NCBI GenBank assembly: GCA_009926905.1
Contig: RFNX01000159.1
Location: 1 to 12,133 of the forward strand
Direction: 5' to 3'
Length of the DNA stretch: 12,133 nucleotides
Source: Flavobacteriales bacterium
Lineage (GTDB): Bacteria; Bacteroidota; Bacteroidia; Flavobacteriales_D; Crocinitomicaceae
Part shown: one piece after another, positions 6,456 to 12,133 of the stretch
Numbering within the stretch: position 1 is the stretch's first letter
Layout of the letters: every line of letters begins with the position of its first letter
Notes under the pieces: generated by a model
Told to the model about the DNA's origin: nothing
Database searches by the model: none
Seen by the model: only the letters and a program-made list of their open reading frames with translations
Made by a program: the position numbers and the translations under genes

Positions 6456-7697
6456 TTATTTTCCCAACAAATTCATCACCCAAGCATGCTCATTGTTACT
6501 TGTGAATTTTCGTAGATTTTGTTCCATTGATTGACGTAACGGACCTTTTGTGTAAACAAGAGCAGTAGCGCTTTCCAAACTCAAACGCGTTATTTCTTCA
6601 TTGAAAACTTGGTGCTGAATTCGTGTTGGTGGTGTTTGAACTAAGTGCTTCAATTTAGGTGAAGCATGCACGATAAACTGTAAGGCAAGTTCAGCATTCG
6701 AAAACATTTTTCCTTCTGAAACAACGAAAAGTTTTTCAATTACTTTTTTCAATCCCTGATGCTGTTGGATGAGTTCTTCAAAATGACCAGCAATTACCAA
6801 GGCTTTTACAGAACGCATCAGGATCCAATTTTGATGTCGCCAAGGTTGTTTCGGAAGAACTTCTAGCATAGCATCTATGATTTTTTCAATCACCAATCTA
6901 CGGTTCAATCCAGAAAATTCTGAAAGAATACGCATTTCAAACAAACGAGATAATTGGTGATAGTGCAATTCGTCCGTGTTTATTGAAGAGTCGTTTATGA
7001 ACTTTAATTCTTGCCAATTAATCTTTTCGCCTCGATAAATGCGCTTGGAATTCAAAAAGCTATGGTAGAAAATTTTGTTTCCAATCTGATTCGTAAGGGG
7101 TTGATAGAACTGTTGTAAAGCATCTGAATAATAATCGTTGGGATTATCTTCGTCCACAAACCATTCGTAAAAGAATTTTCGTCCTGTTTCTGTGTCTGCA
7201 AGTAGGGCCAACAATTGATTTTTTTCTTCGTGATTGCGCGCTTGTTTTCCAAGAAACCAAACCATTTCAAGTATAGTAGATTTGGTGGAATCGAATGTTT
7301 CTAAAATCAATCGTGTTGTTTTCCAATCACCAACTTTTATTGCCAATTCAAGTGCAGGGTAGGCATATTCTCCAGCATCAAATTGTAACTGCGGATAAGT
7401 CAGCGCATATTTTACTAAATCATTTGTTTCACTTGAAAAATGATTGAACGAACGGAATCCCAAATAAACCGACAATAAGTTCAATGTTGAAACAAATGGT
7501 CGATGAGTCGATTTTGAAATCCCAAAACAACGCGACAAAGTCAGAGCAGAAATACTAATTCCAGATTGATCTAAAAGCTCCGAAAGACGTTTGCAATCGC
7601 TGAAGCATTGCAGGTAAATACCAGAACGTTTTTCAACTTGTCGTTTCAATTCTTGCAATACTAAATCTTCATTATCGAGGGTAAAATGTCGCGCCAT
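6456..7697 (-). CDS. Protein of unknown function with HTH-like N-terminus
   Basis: From the ATG at 7695-7697 the product is 413 aa; a TTG two codons upstream is possible but not needed. I do not recognise a named family. The N-terminal 85 residues have the pattern SGISISALTLSRCFGI...HRPFVSTLNLLSVYLGFRSFNHF, which reads like a helix-turn-helix-type module found at the start of many uncharacterised Bacteroidota proteins. The remaining 330 residues are predicted mostly helical by eye (long amphipathic stretches, TPR/HEAT-like character), with no signal peptide and no membrane segment, so a cytoplasmic scaffold or regulator is likely. It is divergent from the plus-strand TerD cluster, with 165 nt between start codons, so it could regulate that cluster, but nothing proves it. 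Confidence 0.7.
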   Translation of the reverse strand: MARHFTLDNEDLVLQELKRQVEKRSGIYLQCFSDCKRLSELLDQSGISISALTLSRCFGISKSTHRPFVSTLNLLSVYLGFRSFNHFSSETNDLVKYALTYPQLQFDAGEYAYPALELAIKVGDWKTTRLILETFDSTKSTILEMVWFLGKQARNHEEKNQLLALLADTETGRKFFYEWFVDEDNPNDYYSDALQQFYQPLTNQIGNKIFYHSFLNSKRIYRGEKINWQELKFINDSSINTDELHYHQLSRLFEMRILSEFSGLNRRLVIEKIIDAMLEVLPKQPWRHQNWILMRSVKALVIAGHFEELIQQHQGLKKVIEKLFVVSEGKMFSNAELALQFIVHASPKLKHLVQTPPTRIQHQVFNEEITRLSLESATALVYTKGPLRQSMEQNLRKFTSNNEHAWVMNLLGK

Positions 7698-7783
7698 ATC
7701 CAAAGGAAAGAAGTTTAAAGATACGAAAATACGTCGAAGTGAACTTGAAACAACTTGATGCTATTTTTTCGGAAGTGTGGACT

Positions 7784-7791
7784 TAAATTTG
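7784..7791 (+). promoter_or_regulatory. Candidate -7 box for the TerD/KAP cluster
   Basis: TAAATTTG matches TAnnTTTG exactly. A TTG lies at 7755-7757 but the 26-nt spacing is longer than usual, so the -33 element is uncertain. Transcription from here would begin near 7798 and would include the leader element at 7820-7840. Confidence 0.4.
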
Positions 7792-7819
7792 GCAGAGATT
7801 AATAATTATAAGCGCGGAT

Positions 7820-7840
7820 GCCGAAAAGCATAGAGTAGGC
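7820..7840 (+). promoter_or_regulatory. Leader element copy 1 (shared by three genes)
   Basis: GCC, then GAAAAGCATAGAGTA, then GGC. The outer triplets are complementary. The element ends 22 nt before the ATG at 7863. The GAAA start and AGAGTA end match copies 2 and 3, but the internal part is 5 nt shorter, so this is the most divergent copy. Confidence 0.5.
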
Positions 7841-7862
7841 GATAACATTACATTTTTAAATT

Positions 7863-8237
7863 ATGGCAGAAATTAAATTTACAGGAAACAAGTTATTAAA
7901 AAGTATTGCAAACGAATTCACAGACAAATTTCCTTATTTGTGGTTACGTTTTTTTGATGAATCAGGAAAGGCTTCAAAATGGGATGTAACACACGCATCG
8001 ATTCGAGTAAAAAAAGACGCGGTTGAATTAACTACCACTGGAAATATGCATGTTGGAACTTTCGAAAGTAGATATGAAAAAGCTTATGGTGTTAAAATTG
8101 AAGTGATGTACACTAAAAATGAGCGAAATAATCAATCTTTAAAAGAGGATGATAAGGTTACTCTAACTGCTTACAATGACAAAGTTAAAGAACTAGGCGC
8201 AACAAAAGCAAAGGAAGCTCATCCAACTTCATTCTAA
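7863..8237 (+). CDS. Small protein of unknown family, first gene of the TerD/KAP cluster
   Basis: This 124-aa protein starts MAEIKFTGNKLLKSIANEFTD and has no signal peptide or membrane segment. Alternating hydrophobic residues (PYLWLRFFDESGK, ASIRVKKDAVELTTTGNMHVGTFESRY, YGVKIEVMYTK) suggest a compact beta-rich fold with a helix at the start, followed by a Lys-rich C-terminal tail. I do not recognise it; no catalytic motif stands out. It carries its own copy of the leader element shared with the TerD-domain gene and the coiled-coil gene, which suggests that it works with them. A strong terminator follows, so it may also be made on its own as a short abundant transcript. Confidence 0.75.
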   Translation: MAEIKFTGNKLLKSIANEFTDKFPYLWLRFFDESGKASKWDVTHASIRVKKDAVELTTTGNMHVGTFESRYEKAYGVKIEVMYTKNERNNQSLKEDDKVTLTAYNDKVKELGATKAKEAHPTSF

Positions 8238-8242
8238 TTTTT

Positions 8243-8275
8243 TAAAGGTTGTCAATTTGGCAACCTTTATTTTAT
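8243..8275 (+). terminator. Rho-independent terminator or attenuator
   Basis: AAAGGTTGTC (8244-8253) pairs with GGCAACCTTT (8259-8268), with one T-G wobble and an AATTT loop, followed by an AT-rich tail with T runs. It lies 6 nt after the stop of the 124-aa gene and 22 nt before leader copy 2. It would end most transcripts of the first gene, so the next gene needs read-through or its own promoter. Confidence 0.75.
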
Positions 8276-8296
8276 TTAACAAGAATTTAAGCAGGT

Positions 8297-8322
8297 ACTG
8301 AAACGCCTAAAAGAGAGTAAGT
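8297..8322 (+). promoter_or_regulatory. Leader element copy 2
   Basis: ACT, then GAAACGCCTAAAAGAGAGTA, then AGT. The outer triplets are complementary and the 20-nt core is identical to copy 3 at 18 positions. The element ends 22 nt before the ATG at 8345, the same distance as in copy 1. No good TAnnTTTG box is visible between the preceding terminator and this element. Confidence 0.65.
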
Positions 8323-8344
8323 TTTATTAAAAAAATATTGAAAA

Positions 8345-9370
8345 ATGGAAAAAACCAAACAATCTGCTAAGAAGTTTATTTATGAATTATCAAGTGAAGT
8401 AAGTTTATTTACTGATTCATATATTTCTCGATTTAGTTCTAGAAATTCAAAAGATGATTACGTTGGAAACTGGAGACAATCAATTAATATTAACAAACCA
8501 TATGCAGAACAAATTGCTTGGCTTGTTAAACATCCTAATTCAAATCAGGTTGAATTTCAAATCAATATTGTGACGAAAAATGACATATCTACAAAAAGTA
8601 ATCTTTGGATTAAATTGAAGGATGATTTAAGTAAATTGACTACTAAAGGGATAATAATTTCACAGATAAAGGATAATTTGAATAAATTCAAAGAGACACA
8701 TGTTGCAATAACCTTTAAAATTAATTTAATTGATGAAACACTTAACCCTAATGACATTGAAGGGATTATGACTGATTCAAAGAAAGTATTAGAGTTATTT
8801 GTAAACTTCGCAGGTGAGAACAATATTGCTGGGATAAAAACAAAAAAAACCAAATCGTTACTCACCGAAGTAAATCAAGAAGTAAAGTCAAAGCTTTCAA
8901 ACAGTTTTAAAGCCCGTTTAAGGTGGTTTAAAGATATTGATTTTGATTTGGCAGCTCTATATGTTTTAAAAAATGGGGATAAAGGATTAGTTTATTTTGG
9001 TAACAAAGGTTCTCTTACAACAAGTCCATACATCAACCTTGATAAAGATGAAATGTATGGAGGTGAAAATGAAAAACTTGAAACATTATCAGTAGTAAAT
9101 AATAGTCATATTGATAAAGTATTCTTAATATGTTGGGATTGGTCTAACCTTGGTGGTAGTTCAGCTTTTGATAGAAGTTATGTAAATGTTGCTATTTCTG
9201 ATAATAATGATAATCTTGTTGTTGTAAAACCGACTACAAAATCTGGAAACGATTCGGTATGTATTGCCGAAATAAGTTTTAATGTTGATGGTATTGCGGT
9301 AAAAAACAAATCAATTAGTTTCAAAAGACCGGGTTCCTCAGCTATTGAAATATACAATATTGTAAAGTAG
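8345..9370 (+). CDS. TerA/TerD-type domain protein with unfamiliar N-terminal region
   Basis: Residues about 193-340 form a TerD-family domain, closest by eye to the TerA-like form: WFKDIDFDLAALYVLKNG, then SPYINLDKDEMYGGENEKLETLSV, then IDKVFLICWDW and a final beta-rich part. Acidic residues in DIDFDLA (Asp198, Asp201) and in the DKDEMYGG stretch are placed like the calcium-binding acids of TerD. TerD proteins act in tellurite, phage and general stress responses, often at the membrane with TerC-type partners; none is seen here. Residues 1-160 are not a family I know: mixed helix/strand, with an N-terminal helical stretch. The protein is soluble, with no signal peptide. It is preceded by leader copy 2 and followed 57 nt later by the coiled-coil gene. 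Confidence 0.8.
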   Translation: MEKTKQSAKKFIYELSSEVSLFTDSYISRFSSRNSKDDYVGNWRQSININKPYAEQIAWLVKHPNSNQVEFQINIVTKNDISTKSNLWIKLKDDLSKLTTKGIIISQIKDNLNKFKETHVAITFKINLIDETLNPNDIEGIMTDSKKVLELFVNFAGENNIAGIKTKKTKSLLTEVNQEVKSKLSNSFKARLRWFKDIDFDLAALYVLKNGDKGLVYFGNKGSLTTSPYINLDKDEMYGGENEKLETLSVVNNSHIDKVFLICWDWSNLGGSSAFDRSYVNVAISDNNDNLVVVKPTTKSGNDSVCIAEISFNVDGIAVKNKSISFKRPGSSAIEIYNIVK

Positions 9371-9384
9371 TTAAATTGGAGACC

Positions 9385-9410
9385 GTCGAAACGCCAAAAA
9401 GGGAGTAGAC
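9385..9410 (+). promoter_or_regulatory. Leader element copy 3
   Basis: GTC, then GAAACGCCAAAAAGGGAGTA, then GAC. The outer triplets are complementary but differ from those of the other two copies. The element ends 17 nt before the ATG at 9428. Confidence 0.65.
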
Positions 9411-9427
9411 TTTTTAAATTTTAAACT

Positions 9428-9694
9428 ATGCCACTAACTCAATCTCAAAGAAATCAAATTGCAAGTTATAAAGTAAGAATCGAAAGCGTTCGTAAAGATT
9501 TACAACGATTAAAAGACGATAAAAAACATAAGTCTGAATATTATGGGACGATGATAAAAAACACCAAAGACGCCAATAGTAAGCGTTCGTATCGTCAAAG
9601 TAAGATTAATGCTATCAACTCAATTGTCAATCAAATGGAATCTAAAAAGAAAGAAATTGAACGATTGAAGGAAAACATCAAAAACATTAAGTAA
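9428..9694 (+). CDS. Small charged coiled-coil protein
   Basis: This 88-aa protein is very rich in Lys, Arg, Glu, Asp, Ser and Asn. Two heptad-like helical stretches (about residues 5-32, IASYKVRIESVRKDLQRLKD, and 57-88, INAINSIVNQMESKKKEIERLKENI) flank a polar middle segment, so a helical hairpin or dimer is likely. There is no catalytic motif, signal peptide or membrane segment. It is not a family I can name. The shared leader element and the gene order place it in the TerD/KAP module, possibly as an adaptor, an antitoxin-like partner or an oligomerisation element; this is inference. Confidence 0.72.
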   Translation: MPLTQSQRNQIASYKVRIESVRKDLQRLKDDKKHKSEYYGTMIKNTKDANSKRSYRQSKINAINSIVNQMESKKKEIERLKENIKNIK

Positions 9695-9722
9695 TTGGTA
9701 AAATCGTTATTCTCATCATTGA

Positions 9723-9863
9723 TTTCAGTTTTCCAATAACCCGACAGGAATAAAAATTATTAGTTTTAACTCAGAACAAACGAAAGAAATCTGGCAGTTC
9801 ATTACCCAAGAAGTTTTGAAACAAGGATATTGTTTAGCAACTAAAATAACAGAGCCAAAATGA
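9723..9863 (+). pseudogene. Startless ORF remnant coupled to the KAP gene
   Basis: After a stop at 9720-9722 a frame of 46 codons runs open to a TGA at 9861-9863 that overlaps the KAP start codon as ATGA. The product would read ...IKIISFNSEQTKEIWQF, ITQEVLKQGYCLATKITEPK, which looks like real coding sequence, but the frame has no ATG, GTG or upstream TTG start (only ATA 9750 and ATT 9756/9759, or a TTG at 9816 leaving 15 codons). The simplest reading is the 3' end of a gene lost by deletion; a small gene with a rare ATT start is the alternative. The rest of the 165-nt gap between the coiled-coil gene and the KAP gene holds only a weak bulged hairpin (9695-9703 with 9729-9736). Confidence 0.45.
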
Positions 9864-11779
9864 CACCATCAACAAGCATCATTGACACACCTAAAAAAGC
9901 ACAAGAAGTTGATTTATTAGGAATAGACCGCTATAAATCAGGTCTCGTAAAGTTCATTGAAAGTAGTAATACACCCATTACAATTGCATTACAAGGAGAA
10001 TGGGGAAGTGGAAAAACTTCACTTATGAACACATTGAAAGAAGAATTGTGTGATAACCAAAATGCAAAATTCTTACCTGTTTGGGTAAACACTTGGCATT
10101 ATAGCTTAATGAAGGATGCAGAATCAGCAATAATCAGCATCATTAAAGGTTTATCGGAAGAAATTATCGCTACTTGTCCTGATACGAAAAACAAAGTTAT
10201 TTCTACCTTTTCAAGAGTTTTTAAGTTTGGAGCTCGAATGGGTGTTCAAGCGCTAACTGGAAATGACATTGGCGACTCTTTGGATAGTTTAGGAAGCAAC
10301 AACAAGGAAGTTACCATTTTAGAATTAAGAAATGAACTTAACGCTACCATTAAAGAGATTCTCCAAAAGAAAGGAAAAAATGGATTCATCTTTTTCATTG
10401 ATGATTTAGATAGAATTGATCCTCCTATTGCTGTTCAAATATTAGAATTGTTAAAGAATATATTTGATTTAGAGAGTTGTGTGTTTGTTCTTGCAATAGA
10501 TTATGATGTGGTAATTAAAGGCTTAGAACCGAAGTTTGGTAAGTTTTCAGAAAAAAATGAGCGCGAGTTTCGTTCCTTTTTTGATAAAATAATACAGCTT
10601 CCTTTTTCAATGCCCGTTGCAACTTATAACATCAATGATTTTCTCATTAAAAGCTTAAAAGATATTGGTTATCTTACGCATGAACAAGAAGAAAATGAAG
10701 AATTTGTTGCTTCTCTGAGTGAGTTGACAAGATTGTCAGTTGGTACAAACCCTCGTTCGTTAAAGCGTCTTTTAAATTCTCTTTCGCTCATTAATTGTGT
10801 AAATGAAACAGACAATTCAGTAGAAAAAGAAAGTGAAGAAGATAAAAGCAATAAAACGGTTTTGGTTAATTACGCAGTTGTTAACGCCCAAATTGCCTTT
10901 CCTCAAATTTATAGTTTGCTTTTAAAACGCCCTGACTTTACAAAGTGGGATGAAAAGTTTGCTTTAGAGTTGAATTTATCAACTATTGTAGAGGATACAG
11001 ATAAAAAACTGTCTTCGCAAGATGAGTTTGATGAAGAATGGGAGAAAGTGCTTTATCGTTTTTGTGAAAAGGATTTTTATTTGAAAAGTAGGGTAATACT
11101 AATATCACAATTCTTTAACTCAATTAGAAGTTTTATACAAGACAATAACAATATTGGAGATTTAATTGAACTTGCACTTTCCAATTCATCCGTTACAAAC
11201 ATTGCTGCTTTTGATAAACCTGTAGTGGCCTTTAATAGTTCTTTTTTATTAAAACAACTAAATGGGTTGCTGCTCCCATTATTAAATAAAGCCTTGTCTG
11301 AAAAAAGTAAAGTTGTTTGTAATCAAAAGCGATTTGAAAAGCATTTAACAATTCACTTTGAAAAAACCAATAATGCTTTCGATAATTGGTCTAGATTCAC
11401 ACCAATTGCGACTACACAAGGAATTAAGATTTCATTTTATAGCGAACGAGGTGTTTTATTCACAACGTCTAACAATTTTCAAAAAGACCTTGATCAATCG
11501 GAAATTAAAACTGTAATTTCTAAAATTAATTCAACTATTGACGACTATTGTTCTAAAGTTATGTTCATCAAAAGAAGCAATGCTAAAGTAGAGGATGCTG
11601 TTTGGAAGTATAAAGATCGTTGGGTAGTTCCAATTCGTTTTGAAATGTTTATAAAAAATGGCGAGGAAATTAAAAAGCAAGAGCTTTTAAATGAATTAGT
11701 TGGTACAATTGTTACGATGTATGAACAACTCCAAATTTTAAATGAATTAGCTATAGAACACGTTCTGTCTAAACAATAA
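9860..11779 (+). CDS. KAP-family P-loop NTPase
   Basis: This 639-aa protein has a complete Walker A motif GEWGSGKTS (residues 46-54) and Walker B FIFFIDDLDR (176-185), followed by the KAP-type block PIAVQILELLKNIFDLESCVFVLAIDYDVV and FRSFFDKIIQLPFSMP (about 239-252). This order and wording are diagnostic of KAP NTPases (STAND-related, named from Kidins220/ARMS and PifA). Many KAP proteins have transmembrane helices between Walker A and B; here that segment (about 115-150) is short and only mildly hydrophobic, so a cytosolic form is likely. PifA, a family member, excludes phage T7. The C-terminal 300 residues are not recognised and may sense the trigger or bind a partner. The start is an ATGA overlap with the upstream remnant. 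Confidence 0.88.
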   Translation: MTPSTSIIDTPKKAQEVDLLGIDRYKSGLVKFIESSNTPITIALQGEWGSGKTSLMNTLKEELCDNQNAKFLPVWVNTWHYSLMKDAESAIISIIKGLSEEIIATCPDTKNKVISTFSRVFKFGARMGVQALTGNDIGDSLDSLGSNNKEVTILELRNELNATIKEILQKKGKNGFIFFIDDLDRIDPPIAVQILELLKNIFDLESCVFVLAIDYDVVIKGLEPKFGKFSEKNEREFRSFFDKIIQLPFSMPVATYNINDFLIKSLKDIGYLTHEQEENEEFVASLSELTRLSVGTNPRSLKRLLNSLSLINCVNETDNSVEKESEEDKSNKTVLVNYAVVNAQIAFPQIYSLLLKRPDFTKWDEKFALELNLSTIVEDTDKKLSSQDEFDEEWEKVLYRFCEKDFYLKSRVILISQFFNSIRSFIQDNNNIGDLIELALSNSSVTNIAAFDKPVVAFNSSFLLKQLNGLLLPLLNKALSEKSKVVCNQKRFEKHLTIHFEKTNNAFDNWSRFTPIATTQGIKISFYSERGVLFTTSNNFQKDLDQSEIKTVISKINSTIDDYCSKVMFIKRSNAKVEDAVWKYKDRWVVPIRFEMFIKNGEEIKKQELLNELVGTIVTMYEQLQILNELAIEHVLSKQ

Positions 11780-11783
11780 TTAC

Positions 11784-12133
11784 ATGCCAAAAAAAAGTCG
11801 ATTCTGGGGCGGATTCTGGGGAGAAACAGGTCGCAATTCGGGTAAATGGTTGAGCAATAAAATCTTTGGACAAACAGGCTGGGCGACTCCAAAACGTCTT
11901 ATTTTTGATAATGATACTGGTAATTCGGAATCCAATTCTTCGAATGAAAATAGTTCGGATACAGATGCAGAATGGGACGAGCTTCGGATAAACAACTTGT
12001 TGGAAGTTGCACATGAAATATCGTTTAATGATTCGAATGTTGAAAGTATCTGTAGCTCATTGGATAATTTATTGACAGCTGCTAGAAAGGCGAATAAATA
12101 TGCGCAAAGTAATAAGCTTTCATCTGATATATT
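11784..12133 (+). CDS. Partial protein downstream of the KAP NTPase (runs off the window)
   Basis: An ATG 4 nt after the KAP stop opens a frame that stays open to the window end (116 codons seen, 3' end missing). The basic N-terminus MPKKSRFWGGFWGETGRNSG continues with KWLSNKIFGQTGWATPKR, a motif of the type (R-N-x-G-K-x-x-S-N-K-x-F-G...TP-x-R) that looks conserved. Then come a Ser/Asn/Asp/Glu-rich linker (about residues 42-63) and a helical region (NNLLEVAHEISF...ESICSSLDNLLTAARKANKY). No membrane segment is seen. The tight spacing shows cotranscription with the NTPase and suggests that they act together. I cannot name the family. Confidence 0.7.
   Translation, partial: MPKKSRFWGGFWGETGRNSGKWLSNKIFGQTGWATPKRLIFDNDTGNSESNSSNENSSDTDAEWDELRINNLLEVAHEISFNDSNVESICSSLDNLLTAARKANKYAQSNKLSSDI

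Noticed and set aside
6328..6534. 68-codon plus-strand frame across the gap upstream of DinD
   Set aside because: Half of it is antisense to the 415-codon gene and the rest is the AT-rich direct repeat; no family resemblance.
8557..8865. 102-codon minus-strand frame opposite the TerD-domain gene
   Set aside because: Antisense to a gene with clear TerD homology; hydrophobic shadow composition, no supporting motif.
7820..9410. Known riboswitch or retron RNA as explanation for the leader elements
   Set aside because: The core does not match the riboswitch or small ribozyme consensus sequences I can recall, and there is no reverse transcriptase gene in the window.
11545..12014. Several overlapping minus-strand frames near the window end
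   Set aside because: They lie opposite the KAP C-terminus and the partial downstream gene, whose plus-strand frame is continuous and tightly spaced.
1..12133. Insertion sequence, integrase or tRNA-bounded island
   Set aside because: No transposase or integrase gene, no terminal inverted repeats of a mobile element and no tRNA were seen in the window.

Overview
The window looks like an accessory (defence or conflict) island in an AT-rich chromosome of the phylum Bacteroidota, probably Flavobacteriales or a relative. The reasons are the low GC, the near absence of Shine-Dalgarno sequences, copies of the Bacteroidota -7 promoter box TAnnTTTG, the frequent TTG starts, and protein families (DinD/BRO-N, AbiE, a TerD/KAP cluster, a membrane TPR protein paired with an ECF sigma factor) whose sequences resemble those of that phylum. 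The assignment is by inference; no rRNA or marker gene is present.

Left part (1-2443): a plus-strand Fic AMP-transferase gene runs into a hairpin that also serves the opposing gene. On the minus strand an ECF sigma factor gene overlaps the gene of its likely membrane partner, a single-pass protein with a TPR-like C-terminus.

Middle (2444-6455): a compact minus-strand block reads, in transcription order, DinD/BRO-N protein, AbiEi antitoxin, AbiEii nucleotidyltransferase toxin, sodium:solute symporter. AbiEi and AbiEii overlap by 8 nt and the symporter follows 4 nt later with a TTG start. A perfect 14-bp inverted repeat sits over the AbiEi start and is a good candidate for the autoregulatory operator. 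Upstream of DinD is a short gap with an 18-nt-period direct repeat, then a 415-codon minus-strand gene for an HTH-like, mostly helical protein of unknown function.

Right part (7698-12133): a plus-strand cluster not matching a named system I can recall: a 124-aa protein of unknown family, a 341-aa protein with a TerA/TerD-type domain behind an unfamiliar N-terminal region, an 88-aa charged coiled-coil protein, a startless ORF remnant, a 639-aa KAP-family P-loop NTPase and, 4 nt later, a protein running off the window. The first three genes are each preceded, 17-22 nt before the start codon, by a copy of the same short element: GAAA..GC..AGnGAGTA flanked by three bases that change between copies but stay complementary (GCC/GGC, ACT/AGT, GTC/GAC). 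This suggests co-regulation through a small RNA or DNA structure and ties the genes into one module. KAP NTPases and TerD proteins are both known from stress and antiphage contexts, so an uncharacterised defence or stress-response system is the most interesting reading, but its function is not shown by the sequence.
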